Assembly (NCBI GenBank): GCA_030150505.1
Contig: JASLFS010000005.1
Coordinates: 1-52,670, forward strand
Direction of reading: 5' to 3'
Length of the DNA: 52,670 nt
From: Vitreoscilla sp.
Lineage (GTDB): Bacteria > Pseudomonadota > Gammaproteobacteria > Burkholderiales > Neisseriaceae
Shown piece after piece: positions 40,911 through 50,144 of the stretch. The notes beneath the pieces are model-generated. The model saw only the letters and a program-made list of their open reading frames with translations, was not told the DNA's origin and did no database searches. Both the position numbers and the translations under genes were made by a program. The stretch's first letter is position 1. Each line of letters opens with the position of its first letter.

Positions 40911-40934
40911 AGAGCTGCTTCGGCAGCTTTTTTG
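40911..40934 (+). terminator. UUCG-loop terminator after pssA
   Basis: AGCTGC-TTCG-GCAGCT followed by TTTTTT. Confidence 0.88.
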
Positions 40935-41101
40935 TTGGCTACAGCATGAGAATTAATTTGTTAAAAATGAGTTTTGTTGGGTAAGAGTAATTGTTAGACA
41001 TATTTTTTTATATCTTTAAAAGGTATTTTTAAAAATTAATATGATTAAATAGCAGTTTATAGTCATTGATGTACTTTGGTACTAAGTTCATGAGATTCAG
41101 T

Positions 41102-41107
41102 TATAAT
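41102..41107 (+). promoter_or_regulatory. -10 element of hemE
   Basis: TATAAT, 56 bases before the hemE start, after the pssA terminator. TTGGTA at 41076 is a possible -35 but with 20-base spacing. Confidence 0.4.
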
Positions 41108-41162
41108 ATGGCAAAATTATTTTCTCATTAAGATTCAATTTGGTGAATGAAACGGATATTCG

Positions 41163-42227
41163 ATGGCACAGTTACAAAATGATACTTTTTTACGGGCACT
41201 TTTAAAACAACCTGTTGAATACACACCCGTGTGGATGATGCGCCAAGCTGGACGATATTTACCAGAATATCGTGATACGCGTGCTCAAGCTGGGGATTTT
41301 TTATCATTGTGTAAAAATACAGAATTGGCAACAGAAGTAACGATTCAACCGTTAGAGCGTTTTGACTTGGATGCTGCGATTTTATTCTCAGATATCTTAA
41401 CCATTCCAGATGCAATGGGATTGGGTTTGTATTTTGCAGAAGGAGAAGGACCAAAATTTAAGAGTCCGCTTCGCGAAGAGCGAGATATTTTGGCTCTACC
41501 TAAAGCAGATATGAACCAATTGAAATATGTTTTCGATGCTGTTAGCAGTATTCGTAAAGAGTTAAATGGTCGAGTGCCATTAATTGGTTTTACAGGCAGC
41601 CCATTTACTTTGGCTTGTTATATGATTGAAGGTGGTAGTAGCAAAGATTTCCGTACCATTAAAAGCATGATGTATTCTCGTCCAGATTTATTGCATCGTG
41701 TGTTATCAGTTTTGGCTGATTCGGTAACTGAGTATCTGAATTTACAAATTGCTGCTGGCGCACAAGCTGTTCAGATTTTTGATACTTGGGGTGGAGTGTT
41801 GAGTGATGATGCCTTTAAGAAATTTAGTTTGGCATACATGAAGCGTATTATTTCTGGTTTACAACGTGAAGCAGACGGCAGAACTATTCCAGTGATTGTG
41901 TTTACCAAAGGCGGTGGTCAGTGGCTTGAGGCAATGAGTGAAATTGGAGCTGATGCTTTGGGATTAGATTGGACTTGTAACATTGGGCAAGCACGAGCTA
42001 GAGTAGGTTCTAAAGTGGCATTGCAAGGTAACTTTGATCCATTTGCTTTATTTGGCACGCCTGAAAGTATTGAGGCGGAAGTATCTCGTATTTTGAATGA
42101 GTTTGGTACAGGCTCAGGACATGTCTTTAACTTAGGGCATGGCATTAATCAGTTTACGCCACCAGAGCATGCAAAAGTATTGGTTGATGCGGTTCATCGA
42201 TTATCTCGTCCACTTCATCAAAAATAA
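41163..42227 (+). CDS. hemE: uroporphyrinogen III decarboxylase
   Basis: Converts uroporphyrinogen III to coproporphyrinogen III in heme synthesis. The 354 residues show the family signatures PVWMMRQAGRYLPEYR, FDLDAAILFSDILTIPDAMG (with the catalytic Asp), GFTGSPFTLACYMIEGGSS, QIFDTWGG and NLGHGI near the C-terminus. Length is normal. It is flanked by terminators on both sides and is therefore probably monocistronic. Confidence 0.97.
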   Translation: MAQLQNDTFLRALLKQPVEYTPVWMMRQAGRYLPEYRDTRAQAGDFLSLCKNTELATEVTIQPLERFDLDAAILFSDILTIPDAMGLGLYFAEGEGPKFKSPLREERDILALPKADMNQLKYVFDAVSSIRKELNGRVPLIGFTGSPFTLACYMIEGGSSKDFRTIKSMMYSRPDLLHRVLSVLADSVTEYLNLQIAAGAQAVQIFDTWGGVLSDDAFKKFSLAYMKRIISGLQREADGRTIPVIVFTKGGGQWLEAMSEIGADALGLDWTCNIGQARARVGSKVALQGNFDPFALFGTPESIEAEVSRILNEFGTGSGHVFNLGHGINQFTPPEHAKVLVDAVHRLSRPLHQK

Positions 42228-42232
42228 ACATG

Positions 42233-42262
42233 AAAAAGCTGCTTTTAACCAGGCAGCTTTTT
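42233..42262 (+). terminator. rho-independent terminator after hemE
   Basis: AAAAAGCTGC/GCAGCTTTTT stem directly after the hemE stop codon. Confidence 0.82.
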
Positions 42263-42302
42263 ATATATATTGATGTTTACAATAAATATTGTTAGATAAA
42301 TT

Positions 42303-42896
42303 ATGATTAAAATTATTGTATTATTTCTGACTACTTGCTTGATAAGTAATGTGGCATTGTCTCAACATAATAATGCCAATCAAGAAGAGGCAATGCTTAT
42401 TAATTCATCTGCGAATTTTTATCAGGTTAATTCAAATTTATTTCGCAGTGAACAGCCTATTGAATCCATGAGTCATGATTTGGATCAGTTGAATATTAAA
42501 ACCATTGTTAACCTGCGTTTTTTTGATCGAGATGATGATATTGAAGTCTTCTCAAATAGTGCTTATACCTTGATTAATAAACCATTACTCACATGGTCAA
42601 TTTCAACGAAAGAAATAGCAGATATTCTGGCCACGATAAAAAGACAGCAAGAACATGGTGCTGTTTTGGTGCATTGTTATCATGGTTCAGACCGGACTGG
42701 CTTGATTATAGCAATGTATAGAATTGTTTATGACAATTGGAGCATTGAGCAAGCTAAAGAAGAAATGGTAAATGGTCCATATCGATTTAGTCCGTTTTGG
42801 GTCAATATTACTGACTTATTAACTGATGACAAAGTTAATGAAGTGAAGAAACATTTGGAGACAAATAAGAGTCTATCATTTGTTAATAAGATTTAA
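42303..42896 (+). CDS. secreted tyrosine/dual-specificity phosphatase-like protein
   Basis: A 197-residue protein with a signal peptide (1-20, ending V-A-L-S) and a cysteine-phosphatase P-loop HCYHGSDRTG, giving nucleophile Cys125 and Arg131 (C-x5-R). Upstream are NLFRSEQP and IKTIVNLRFFDRDDD, as in the DSP/SIW14-like superfamily. It should act in the periplasm. The gap to cls is only nine bases, so they are probably co-transcribed. Because DSP-fold phosphatases such as mitochondrial PTPMT1 dephosphorylate phosphatidylglycerophosphate, this one may supply phosphatidylglycerol to Cls; that is inference. Alternatives are protein-tyrosine or inositol phosphate phosphatase. Confidence 0.85.
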   Translation: MIKIIVLFLTTCLISNVALSQHNNANQEEAMLINSSANFYQVNSNLFRSEQPIESMSHDLDQLNIKTIVNLRFFDRDDDIEVFSNSAYTLINKPLLTWSISTKEIADILATIKRQQEHGAVLVHCYHGSDRTGLIIAMYRIVYDNWSIEQAKEEMVNGPYRFSPFWVNITDLLTDDKVNEVKKHLETNKSLSFVNKI

Positions 42897-42905
42897 AGAG
42901 GCATT

Positions 42906-44396
42906 ATGAACTGGGAAATACCTTGGGGTTGGATTGTATTGTTGCTTCACTTTGGAGCAACATTTTATATTACCGTTAGATTGTTAACTCAGAAAAGAGC
43001 AATTGGTTCCATATTTGGCTGGATTATTGTTGTTTATGTGTTCCCATTGGTGGGAATTATTGGTTACTTCCTGATTGGCGAGCCAAAATTAGGCACAAAG
43101 CGAAGCTTGCGTCGCAATGAAATGCACGATTTCTATCGCGAGTTTAGTAGTAAGCATTTGCCTGATTTTAACAGCAGCAAAAAATTATCATTGGAGCCAA
43201 AACAAAATTCAATGGCTCAATTGGCTGAGCAAAGAACAGGGCTATTCCCGAGCAATGGGAATGCCATGAGCTTACTTAATACCACAGATGCCATTTTAGA
43301 TAGCATGGTTGAGGATATTCAGGCAGCCAAAGACAGTTGTTTGCTGGAGTTTTATATTATTGAACCAGCTGGTCGGATTGAGCATGTATTAAATGCGTTG
43401 ATTGATGCAAGTCAGCGCGGAGTTACTTGTAAAATATTGGCTGATGGCGTTGGTAGTCATCACTTTTTTAAAACAGAATGGGTTGCGAAACTGCGCTCTG
43501 CTGGTGTTTCTGTTACTGAAGCATTGAGTGTTGGTTTAATTAAAACATTTTTTGTACGCAGTGATTTGCGCAATCATCGTAAGATTATGGTGATTGATAA
43601 TGAAGTGGCATATACCGGCAGCTTCAATTTAGTGGATCCTAAATTTTTCAAACAAAACTCAGGTGTTGGTGAGTGGGTTGATGTGATGATGCGCTGTCAG
43701 GGACCCATTGTAAAAGCCATGGCGGCAGTGTTGTATGTTGACTTAGCTGTTGAAAATGATAAGAATTTGCGAGAAGTTCAAGATGTGGTTTTAAATTATA
43801 CTGAAGATGAAAAAAAAGCCATGTATTTGGATGCTGCTTGTGCCGGAAATATCGCAGCCCAGTTGATTCCATCTGAGCCAGACGAAGAGCATCATGTCAT
43901 TTATGAAACCATTGTATGTGCTATTCATGGTGCAACAAAGCGAGTTGTTATTACAACACCTTATTTTGTGCCAGATGAAACATTATTGTTGGCATTGAGT
44001 ACAGCAGCAAAGCGTGGTGTGGATGTTACTTTAATTATGCCAAAACGAATTGATTCTGTTTTGGTTCGGTATGCTACTAGAGCATATTTTGATTTGTTAT
44101 TGCGTGATGGTGTAAAGCTAGCCTTGTTTGATGGTGGTTTATTGCATGCGAAAACGATTGTTATTGATGATGATTATGTTCTGTTTGGAACAGTCAATAT
44201 GGACATGCGTAGTTTCTTTTTAAACTTAGAAGTGAGCTTGGCCATTTACAATACTGAAATTAATGATTTGATTCATGAGCAACAGCAGCAATATTTGAAA
44301 CAATGTGAATATATTACGCATGAAAGTTGGGTTGAGCGTCCTCGCTTACGTATTTTAATAGAAAATATTGTGCGACTATTTAGTCCATTATTATAA
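42906..44396 (+). CDS. cls: cardiolipin synthase
   Basis: Condenses phosphatidylglycerol to cardiolipin at the inner membrane. The 496 residues begin with two hydrophobic helices (about 8-24, 35-57) and a cytoplasmic PLD superfamily tandem: HKD motif 1 with His224-x-Lys226 (HRKIMVIDNEVAYTGSFN) and motif 2 with His414-x-Lys416 (HAKTIVIDDDYVLFGTVNMD). This is the ClsA-type layout. It follows the phosphatase-like gene and is followed by priA after 12 bases, so one transcript could span 42303-47956. Confidence 0.95.
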   Translation: MNWEIPWGWIVLLLHFGATFYITVRLLTQKRAIGSIFGWIIVVYVFPLVGIIGYFLIGEPKLGTKRSLRRNEMHDFYREFSSKHLPDFNSSKKLSLEPKQNSMAQLAEQRTGLFPSNGNAMSLLNTTDAILDSMVEDIQAAKDSCLLEFYIIEPAGRIEHVLNALIDASQRGVTCKILADGVGSHHFFKTEWVAKLRSAGVSVTEALSVGLIKTFFVRSDLRNHRKIMVIDNEVAYTGSFNLVDPKFFKQNSGVGEWVDVMMRCQGPIVKAMAAVLYVDLAVENDKNLREVQDVVLNYTEDEKKAMYLDAACAGNIAAQLIPSEPDEEHHVIYETIVCAIHGATKRVVITTPYFVPDETLLLALSTAAKRGVDVTLIMPKRIDSVLVRYATRAYFDLLLRDGVKLALFDGGLLHAKTIVIDDDYVLFGTVNMDMRSFFLNLEVSLAIYNTEINDLIHEQQQQYLKQCEYITHESWVERPRLRILIENIVRLFSPLL

Positions 44397-44408
44397 GTTT
44401 GGATTTTA

Positions 44409-46580
44409 ATGTTGTATTACCAAATTGCCATTGATGTACCGCTACCACAGCTATTTACCTACCGTTCTGAAATAGAGATTCCTCTTGGTAGCCGAGTTAA
44501 AGTACGTTTTGGCTCCAGGGGATTTGTGGTAGGTGTTGTTTGGCAGTCGATAGCCGTGAGTCATATTGACTTTGATTTGGCTAAAATACAACCTGTAATA
44601 GAAGTTCTTGATGATGGTTTTATTTTTGATGATAACTGGCGCAGATACATGAATTTTGCATCTCAGTATTATCATTATCCCATTGGTCAAACAATGGCGA
44701 CATCATTGCCAAAAGACTTATTGCAAACTAAAAATTTTGTTTTGAAAGCACCCATTCGACATTATGCTTTAACTGATAATGGTAGAGATATTGTTTTGCC
44801 AAAGCAAGCAGTTAAACAGCAAGCTTTATGGGAGGCTTTGTTGGCGGGTTCTCTTGATGATAATCATGCTAAAAATATTCATACACAAGCCAAAACGATT
44901 TTGAATGATTGGTTCAATGCTGGATGGGTACAGATTTTAGAGCAGCCAAAAGGGCGGGCTATTCCAAGCGAGCATCAGCTTAATGATGAGCAGCAGTTGG
45001 CAACCGATCAAATAATTTCTGCGTTGAATTCTTTTCAGGTTTTTTTGTTGCATGGCATTACAGGTAGCGGTAAAACTGAAGTGTATTTTCATGCAATGGC
45101 AAAAGCATTGGCTGATGGTAAGCAAGTTTTATTTCTGCTTCCTGAGATTAATTTAACCCCTCAATTGTTAAAGCGAATTGATCAGCGATTTGAGCATGTT
45201 TCAATGGCAGTGCTGCATAGTCAGATGGCCAATGGCGAGCGAACTCAAAATTATGTTAAAGCATTATTGGGGCAAGCTCAGCTAATTCTTGGTACCCGAT
45301 TATCTGTTTTAACACCGTTGCAAAATTTAGGATTAATTGTTGTTGATGAGGAGCATGATGGCTCTTTTAAGCAAGAAAATGAGTTGCGTTATCAAGCTCG
45401 TGACTTAGCTGTTTGGCGAGCAAAGCAAGCGCAATGTCCTATTGTTTTAGGTTCTGCAACGCCAAGTTTGGAATCTTGGCAAAAAACCAAGAGCCATCAA
45501 TATCAATTGCTGAGATTAACCCAAAGAGCTCATGAGCATGCGGTTTTACCAGCGGTGATTTTGGATAATATTGCTCGGCAAAAAACAGAACACGGTTTTG
45601 CAGCTTTAGCGATAGAAGCATTGCAGAAAAATTATGAGCAAGATGGTTTATCGCTGGTGTATTTGAATCGGCGTGGTTTTGCACCTGTTTTAATGTGTGC
45701 CGATTGTGGGCACAGTTTTGCTTGTCCTTTTTGCTCCGCTAAAATGGTTTTACATCAAAGAGCGAGGCATTTGCGCTGCCATCACTGTGATCATCATCAT
45801 GCAATTCCCAATATTTGTCCAACATGCGGTAATCAGGATTTAACGGCCATTGGACATGGTACGCAGCGAGTTGAGGAAACATTGAGGCAGTTGCTGCCTC
45901 AGTCAAACGTGGTTCGGGTGGATCGAGACAGTACTAGTCGAAAAAATGATTGGGAACAGCTTTACTCTCAAATTCAGAATCAAGAAATTGATGTATTGGT
46001 CGGTACGCAAATGCTGGCAAAGGGACATGATTTTCCAAATCTTAATTTGGTTGTTGTTCTTGATGCAGATGGTAGTTTGTTCAGTGCTGACTTTCGTGCG
46101 CCAGAGCGATTATTTGCTGAGTTAATGCAGGTTAGCGGTCGCTCAGGACGAGCAGATAAAGTTGGTAAGGTGATAGTGCAAACTAAGCTTCCAGAACACA
46201 AAGTTTTTCAAGCATTGGTTAAACATGATTACATTTCGTTTGCTGATGCAGAATTAGCTGAGCGAGAATTATTTGCTGTGCCACCTTTTTCATTTAGTAT
46301 TGCGATTCGCGCAGATGCTTATCATTTACAAGAAGCCATGGGCTTATTAAAAGAAGCAAAGTCATTGGTTGAAACTAATGATGAAGTCAGTATTTTAGGG
46401 CCAGCTCCGATGCTAATGGCTAGATTGGCCAAACGAGAAAGAGCGCAGCTTTTTTTAGAAAGTACAAATCGTCAATTATTGCATCGAATTGCGGGGCAGT
46501 TTGCCTATTTGTTAAATCAATTGGCCCATGGGAAACGAGATTGGCGATGGTCAATTGATGTTGATCCTCAGGAATTTTAA
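44409..46580 (+). CDS. priA: primosomal replication-restart helicase
   Basis: Superfamily 2 helicase that reloads the replisome at stalled forks. The 723 residues have the N-terminal 3'-DNA-binding domain (YYQIAIDVPLPQLFTYRS), Walker A GITGSGKT at 216-223 (Lys222), DEEH box VVDEEHDGSFKQ, GSATPSLESW, and a zinc-binding cysteine cluster (CADCGHSFACPFC, CHHCDHHH, CPTCGNQ), then motif V/VI VGTQMLAKGHDFPN and QVSGRSGR. All key residues are intact. It is tightly linked to cls and dacB. Confidence 0.96.
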   Translation: MLYYQIAIDVPLPQLFTYRSEIEIPLGSRVKVRFGSRGFVVGVVWQSIAVSHIDFDLAKIQPVIEVLDDGFIFDDNWRRYMNFASQYYHYPIGQTMATSLPKDLLQTKNFVLKAPIRHYALTDNGRDIVLPKQAVKQQALWEALLAGSLDDNHAKNIHTQAKTILNDWFNAGWVQILEQPKGRAIPSEHQLNDEQQLATDQIISALNSFQVFLLHGITGSGKTEVYFHAMAKALADGKQVLFLLPEINLTPQLLKRIDQRFEHVSMAVLHSQMANGERTQNYVKALLGQAQLILGTRLSVLTPLQNLGLIVVDEEHDGSFKQENELRYQARDLAVWRAKQAQCPIVLGSATPSLESWQKTKSHQYQLLRLTQRAHEHAVLPAVILDNIARQKTEHGFAALAIEALQKNYEQDGLSLVYLNRRGFAPVLMCADCGHSFACPFCSAKMVLHQRARHLRCHHCDHHHAIPNICPTCGNQDLTAIGHGTQRVEETLRQLLPQSNVVRVDRDSTSRKNDWEQLYSQIQNQEIDVLVGTQMLAKGHDFPNLNLVVVLDADGSLFSADFRAPERLFAELMQVSGRSGRADKVGKVIVQTKLPEHKVFQALVKHDYISFADAELAERELFAVPPFSFSIAIRADAYHLQEAMGLLKEAKSLVETNDEVSILGPAPMLMARLAKRERAQLFLESTNRQLLHRIAGQFAYLLNQLAHGKRDWRWSIDVDPQEF

Positions 46581-46582
46581 TT

Positions 46583-47956
46583 ATGTTTCACCAAGTATTT
46601 CGTTTGTTTTGGTTTGTCATTGTTGCTCATTCAATTTCTTATGCGGCTGATTGGGGGAAAATAGATACCAATCATTTAGCATGGTGGGTGCAAGATGCTC
46701 AAACGGGTGAAGTTTTGAGTCAGCATCAACCTGATAAATCCATGAGCCCAGCGTCTACCATGAAATTGGTAACAGCGATTGCTGCTTTGGAAACATTGGG
46801 TAATCAGTTTACTTGGCAAACAGAGTTGCAAAGTTTTAATCAGCCTCAAGATGGCATATTGGATGGCGATTTAATTTGGCAAGGCAGTGGAAATCCAGTT
46901 CTTGATCAAGAGGATTTAATCGCTATTGAGCTTGAGTTGCAACAAAATGGTATTCAGCAAATTAATGGACAATTGATATTATCAGACAAAGCATGGCAAA
47001 ACTCAGGTACCGCTTTGGGTTTTGAGCATGATAAAGACAAAGCATTCACGACCGCTCCTGATGGGCATATGTTGAATTATAAGGTAGCGTGGTTATCTTT
47101 CGATAATACTTATCCTAATAAGATTCGATTGGCGCCACCATTAGCGGTGCCAGTTAGTAATCAAGTGAATGTGACATTGCAGAAACAGTGCACTAGTTTG
47201 GGTCGTTATTTAAAAGCCAATTGGCAGAATGAGCAATTAGTCTTGACGGGCGCTATTCCCAAATCCTGCCAAGATAAAGAAATGTTCATTAATATATTAG
47301 ATAGCAAAAATTTTGCAGGTAATAGTTTTATTGGGCAGTGGCATGAATTAGGAGGAAAAGGATTGGCAGGATTTAAGGTGCAAACAAAAGATAAAGCACC
47401 TTATATTTTGGCTTCTCATTCATCAAAGCCGTTGTCCGCAGTTTTAATGGACATGAATAAGCATTCTAATAATGTGATTGCAAGAACTGTGTTTTTAAAT
47501 TTAAGCATTCATGAACCATATGGCGCTAGTATTGAAGCCAGTGAAAAAGTTATTAGAGAAATGCTGGCTAAAAAAGGCATTGATGATGAAGTATTGGCTC
47601 TGGAAAATGGTTCTGGATTGTCGAGAAAAGAGCGAGTCAGCGCCCGATTGATGGGGAATTTGCTATTTAATAGTTATCACAGCGATCATCAGCAAGCGCT
47701 TATTGATACATTACCTGTTGGTGGTGAAAAAGATGCCACATTGGAAAAACGCTTTGTTCAGACAAAAGGAACTTATGCTTTAAAAACGGGAACGTTGAAT
47801 AATGTTAGGGCGCTAGCTGGTTATTGGTTTAGTGATGATGATAAACAAGCTCCATTGGTTATTGTTGTTATGTTAAATGAAGAGCCTTATGTAGGGCAGG
47901 TAGTTGATTTAGATAAGGGGTTAACTCAGTTAATTCATGAGAGTCTAAAAAATTAG
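46583..47956 (+). CDS. dacB: D-alanyl-D-alanine carboxypeptidase/endopeptidase (PBP4)
   Basis: Periplasmic peptidoglycan hydrolase of peptidase family S13. The 457 residues start with a signal peptide (1-21, ISYA). The penicillin-binding motifs are SxxK (Ser58-Lys61 in PASTMK), SxN (Ser295-Asn297 in KHSNNVIAR) and KTG (Lys401-Gly403 in ALKTGTLNN). Conserved S13 segments such as GNPVLDQED and ENGSGLSRKERVSA are present. It starts two bases after priA. Confidence 0.95.
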   Translation: MFHQVFRLFWFVIVAHSISYAADWGKIDTNHLAWWVQDAQTGEVLSQHQPDKSMSPASTMKLVTAIAALETLGNQFTWQTELQSFNQPQDGILDGDLIWQGSGNPVLDQEDLIAIELELQQNGIQQINGQLILSDKAWQNSGTALGFEHDKDKAFTTAPDGHMLNYKVAWLSFDNTYPNKIRLAPPLAVPVSNQVNVTLQKQCTSLGRYLKANWQNEQLVLTGAIPKSCQDKEMFINILDSKNFAGNSFIGQWHELGGKGLAGFKVQTKDKAPYILASHSSKPLSAVLMDMNKHSNNVIARTVFLNLSIHEPYGASIEASEKVIREMLAKKGIDDEVLALENGSGLSRKERVSARLMGNLLFNSYHSDHQQALIDTLPVGGEKDATLEKRFVQTKGTYALKTGTLNNVRALAGYWFSDDDKQAPLVIVVMLNEEPYVGQVVDLDKGLTQLIHESLKN

Positions 47957-48020
47957 CTTGAAATTTGTAAGTTAGCCCTTACTTAGTAAGTAACTTAAAT
48001 ATAAATACGTCGGAATATTC

Positions 48021-48278
48021 ATGCAAGCTGTTAAAATGTACACTACTCAAGTTTGTCCATATTGCAATATGGCTAAAAATTTATTAAAACAAATTGGTGT
48101 AACAAAAATAGAAGAAGTGCGAATTGACCAAAATCCTGAAGAACGTGCGCGCATGATGGAAACAACAGGTCGTCGTACAGTACCGCAAATTTTTATTGGC
48201 TCAACCCATGTTGGTGGTTTTGACGATTTAAATGCATTGCATCAGGCAGGTAAATTATTGCCTTTACTGAACAATTAA
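48021..48278 (+). CDS. grxC: glutaredoxin 3
   Basis: A dithiol glutaredoxin of 85 residues; glutathione-dependent thiol reductant in the cytoplasm. The active site CPYC is at Cys12-Cys15 after VKMYTTQV, followed by the glutathione-binding TVPQIFIG and GGFDDL. secB follows after 24 bases, an arrangement common in proteobacteria. Confidence 0.96.
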   Translation: MQAVKMYTTQVCPYCNMAKNLLKQIGVTKIEEVRIDQNPEERARMMETTGRRTVPQIFIGSTHVGGFDDLNALHQAGKLLPLLNN

Positions 48279-48302
48279 TAAACACATAAAAGGAATATTT
48301 AA

Positions 48303-48758
48303 ATGAGTGAGCAAAACGAACAACAAGTGACTGAGCCAGTATTTAACATCGAAAAACTTTATGTTAAAGATATGTCATTAGAAGTACCTCATGCGCCAGA
48401 AGTTTTCTTGACACAAGAACAACCTGAAGTTGAAATGAAAGTAGCTGCGCAAGGTACTAAAATTGAAGATGGTTTTTTTGAGTGCTCTGTAACTGTTACT
48501 GTAACAGCGACTTTAGCTGATAAGCGTGTGATGTTCTTGAATGAAGTGGTTCAAGCTGGTATTTTCCGCATTCAAAATATGTCGGATGAAGATATTAGCA
48601 TGTTGTTAGGTGTAGCATGCCCAAATATTCTATTCCCATATGCGCGTGAAGCTGTTTCAAGCATTATTACTCGTGCAGGTTTCCCACCTGTATTGTTGGC
48701 ACCAATTAACTTTGAAGCAATGTACCAACAAAACCAACAAAGCGAAGGACAAGCTTAA
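48303..48758 (+). CDS. secB: protein-export chaperone SecB
   Basis: Tetrameric chaperone that keeps preproteins unfolded and delivers them to SecA. The 151 residues show FNIEKLYVKDMSLEVPHAP, the CPNILFPYARE block, and AGFPPVLLAPINFEAMY near the C-terminus, all diagnostic of SecB. It follows grxC in one probable operon. AAAGGAAT precedes the ATG. A terminator lies 20 bases after the stop. Confidence 0.97.
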   Translation: MSEQNEQQVTEPVFNIEKLYVKDMSLEVPHAPEVFLTQEQPEVEMKVAAQGTKIEDGFFECSVTVTVTATLADKRVMFLNEVVQAGIFRIQNMSDEDISMLLGVACPNILFPYAREAVSSIITRAGFPPVLLAPINFEAMYQQNQQSEGQA

Positions 48759-48778
48759 TTTTAAATTAAGTTTTCTTT

Positions 48779-48810
48779 AAAAAAGCCAGCTATTTGCTGG
48801 CTTTTTTGTT
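48779..48810 (+). terminator. rho-independent terminator after secB
   Basis: AAAAAAGCCAGC/GCTGGCTTTTTT stem with a T-run. Confidence 0.88.
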
Positions 48811-48871
48811 GTATTAAATATAGGGTAAAGCTGATTTTAGATATATTGATGAATAATATTTTGGTAATAAT

Positions 48872-48900
48872 AAAAAAAGGCTTATTTCAATAAGCCTTTT
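48872..48900 (-). terminator. rho-independent terminator of tsaD
   Basis: AAAGGCTTATT/AATAAGCCTTT hairpin; on the minus strand it is followed by a T-run, 12 bases after the tsaD stop. Confidence 0.85.
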
Positions 48901-48912
48901 AAATTAAGTAAT

Positions 48913-49938
48913 TTATGCAGATTTTACAATATCAGTTAATGGCCAGCGTGGTTTGACAGAAAAACTGCCGACTGTCTTGGCTGAATTAAGATGCATAGCT
49001 CCAGCAAAAGCAATCATTGCACCATTGTCAGTACATAAAGACAATGGTGGAAAGAAAACATCAGTATCAGGTAGTGAATGTAATCGCTCTCGAAGTGCCC
49101 AGTTTGCGCCAACTCCTCCAGCAACGACTAATTTATTGTAACCAGTTTGCTGTAAAGCTTTGGTGGCTTTATGCGCTAAAACATCGACAACGGCTTCTTG
49201 AAAGGCTCGACAAATATCATTACGAACATCATCACTGATTTCATCTGCACCAGTTTCTGCTTTGATTTTGTTAACCGTGGTTAGTACTGCTGTTTTTAAG
49301 CCAGAAAAACTCATGTTTAAATCGCCAGAATGCAGCATTGGTCTTGGAAACTGTATGGCATCTTTTTGGCCAAGTTTGGCTAATTCTGATAATTTTGCGC
49401 CACCAGGATAAGGTAAGCCCAAAAGTTTAGCTGTTTTATCAAATGCTTCGCCTGCTGCATCGTCAACACTTTCGCCTAGTAAACGATAGTCACCAATGGC
49501 TTTTACTGCAATAAATTGGCTGTGGCCACCAGAGACGAGTAGAGCCACAAATGGGAAACTTGGTTTACTTTGGGCTAGCATCGGCGATAATAAATGGCCT
49601 TCTAAATGATGCACAGGGATAACAGGTACATTCAATGACATGGCTAAAGCATTAGCGAAGCTGGTTCCTGCTAGCAGTGCACCACCTAATCCAGGGCCTT
49701 GTGTATACGCAATGGCATCAATATCTTGATAGGTTTTGTTGGCTTCTTGTAAACATTGTTGTGTTAAAGGTGATAATCGGTGAATGTGGTCACGGCTGGC
49801 TAACTCTGGCACAACACCACCGTATTCAGCATGCATTGCAATTTGTGAATGCAACTGATGAGCAAGCATTCCAACTTCAGTATCGTATAAAGCAACACCT
49901 GTTTCATCACAAGAGGATTCTATTCCTAAAACCAACAT
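48913..49938 (-). CDS. tsaD: tRNA N6-threonylcarbamoyladenosine transferase subunit TsaD
   Basis: Transfers the threonylcarbamoyl group to A37 of ANN-decoding tRNAs, with TsaB and TsaE. I start at 49938 (MLVLGIESSCDETG), giving 341 residues, close to 337 in E. coli; the frame extends to 49974 without family support. Motifs are ESSCDETGVALY, the metal-binding HxxxH in RDHIHRL-type context (with HHLEGHL), GPGLGGALLAG, LVSGGHSQ, and VAGGVGAN. It is divergent from rraA with a 206-base gap. Confidence 0.96.
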   Translation of the reverse strand: MLVLGIESSCDETGVALYDTEVGMLAHQLHSQIAMHAEYGGVVPELASRDHIHRLSPLTQQCLQEANKTYQDIDAIAYTQGPGLGGALLAGTSFANALAMSLNVPVIPVHHLEGHLLSPMLAQSKPSFPFVALLVSGGHSQFIAVKAIGDYRLLGESVDDAAGEAFDKTAKLLGLPYPGGAKLSELAKLGQKDAIQFPRPMLHSGDLNMSFSGLKTAVLTTVNKIKAETGADEISDDVRNDICRAFQEAVVDVLAHKATKALQQTGYNKLVVAGGVGANWALRERLHSLPDTDVFFPPLSLCTDNGAMIAFAGAMHLNSAKTVGSFSVKPRWPLTDIVKSA

Positions 49939-50124
49939 ATTAGACCCAACAAACTTCAATTTAAAAGAAGACATTGTAACGCATTCATGCTGTGGTTGCT
50001 GTGTTTTGTGTTAGCCAAAAAATTTACAATGCCATTTGTTCTAGTCAAAAAAATGTCTTGGTGTTTTAATGAAGTGGTGATTCTTTAGCATTGACAGTCA
50101 ATATAAATTATTGAATCATTTGCT

Positions 50125-50130
50125 TATAAT
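50125..50130 (+). promoter_or_regulatory. -10 element upstream of rraA
   Basis: TATAAT, about 20 bases before the first rraA ATG. TTGACA at 50091 is too distant (28 bases) to pair with it. Confidence 0.4.
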
Positions 50131-50144
50131 ACAAAGAAGGAGAA

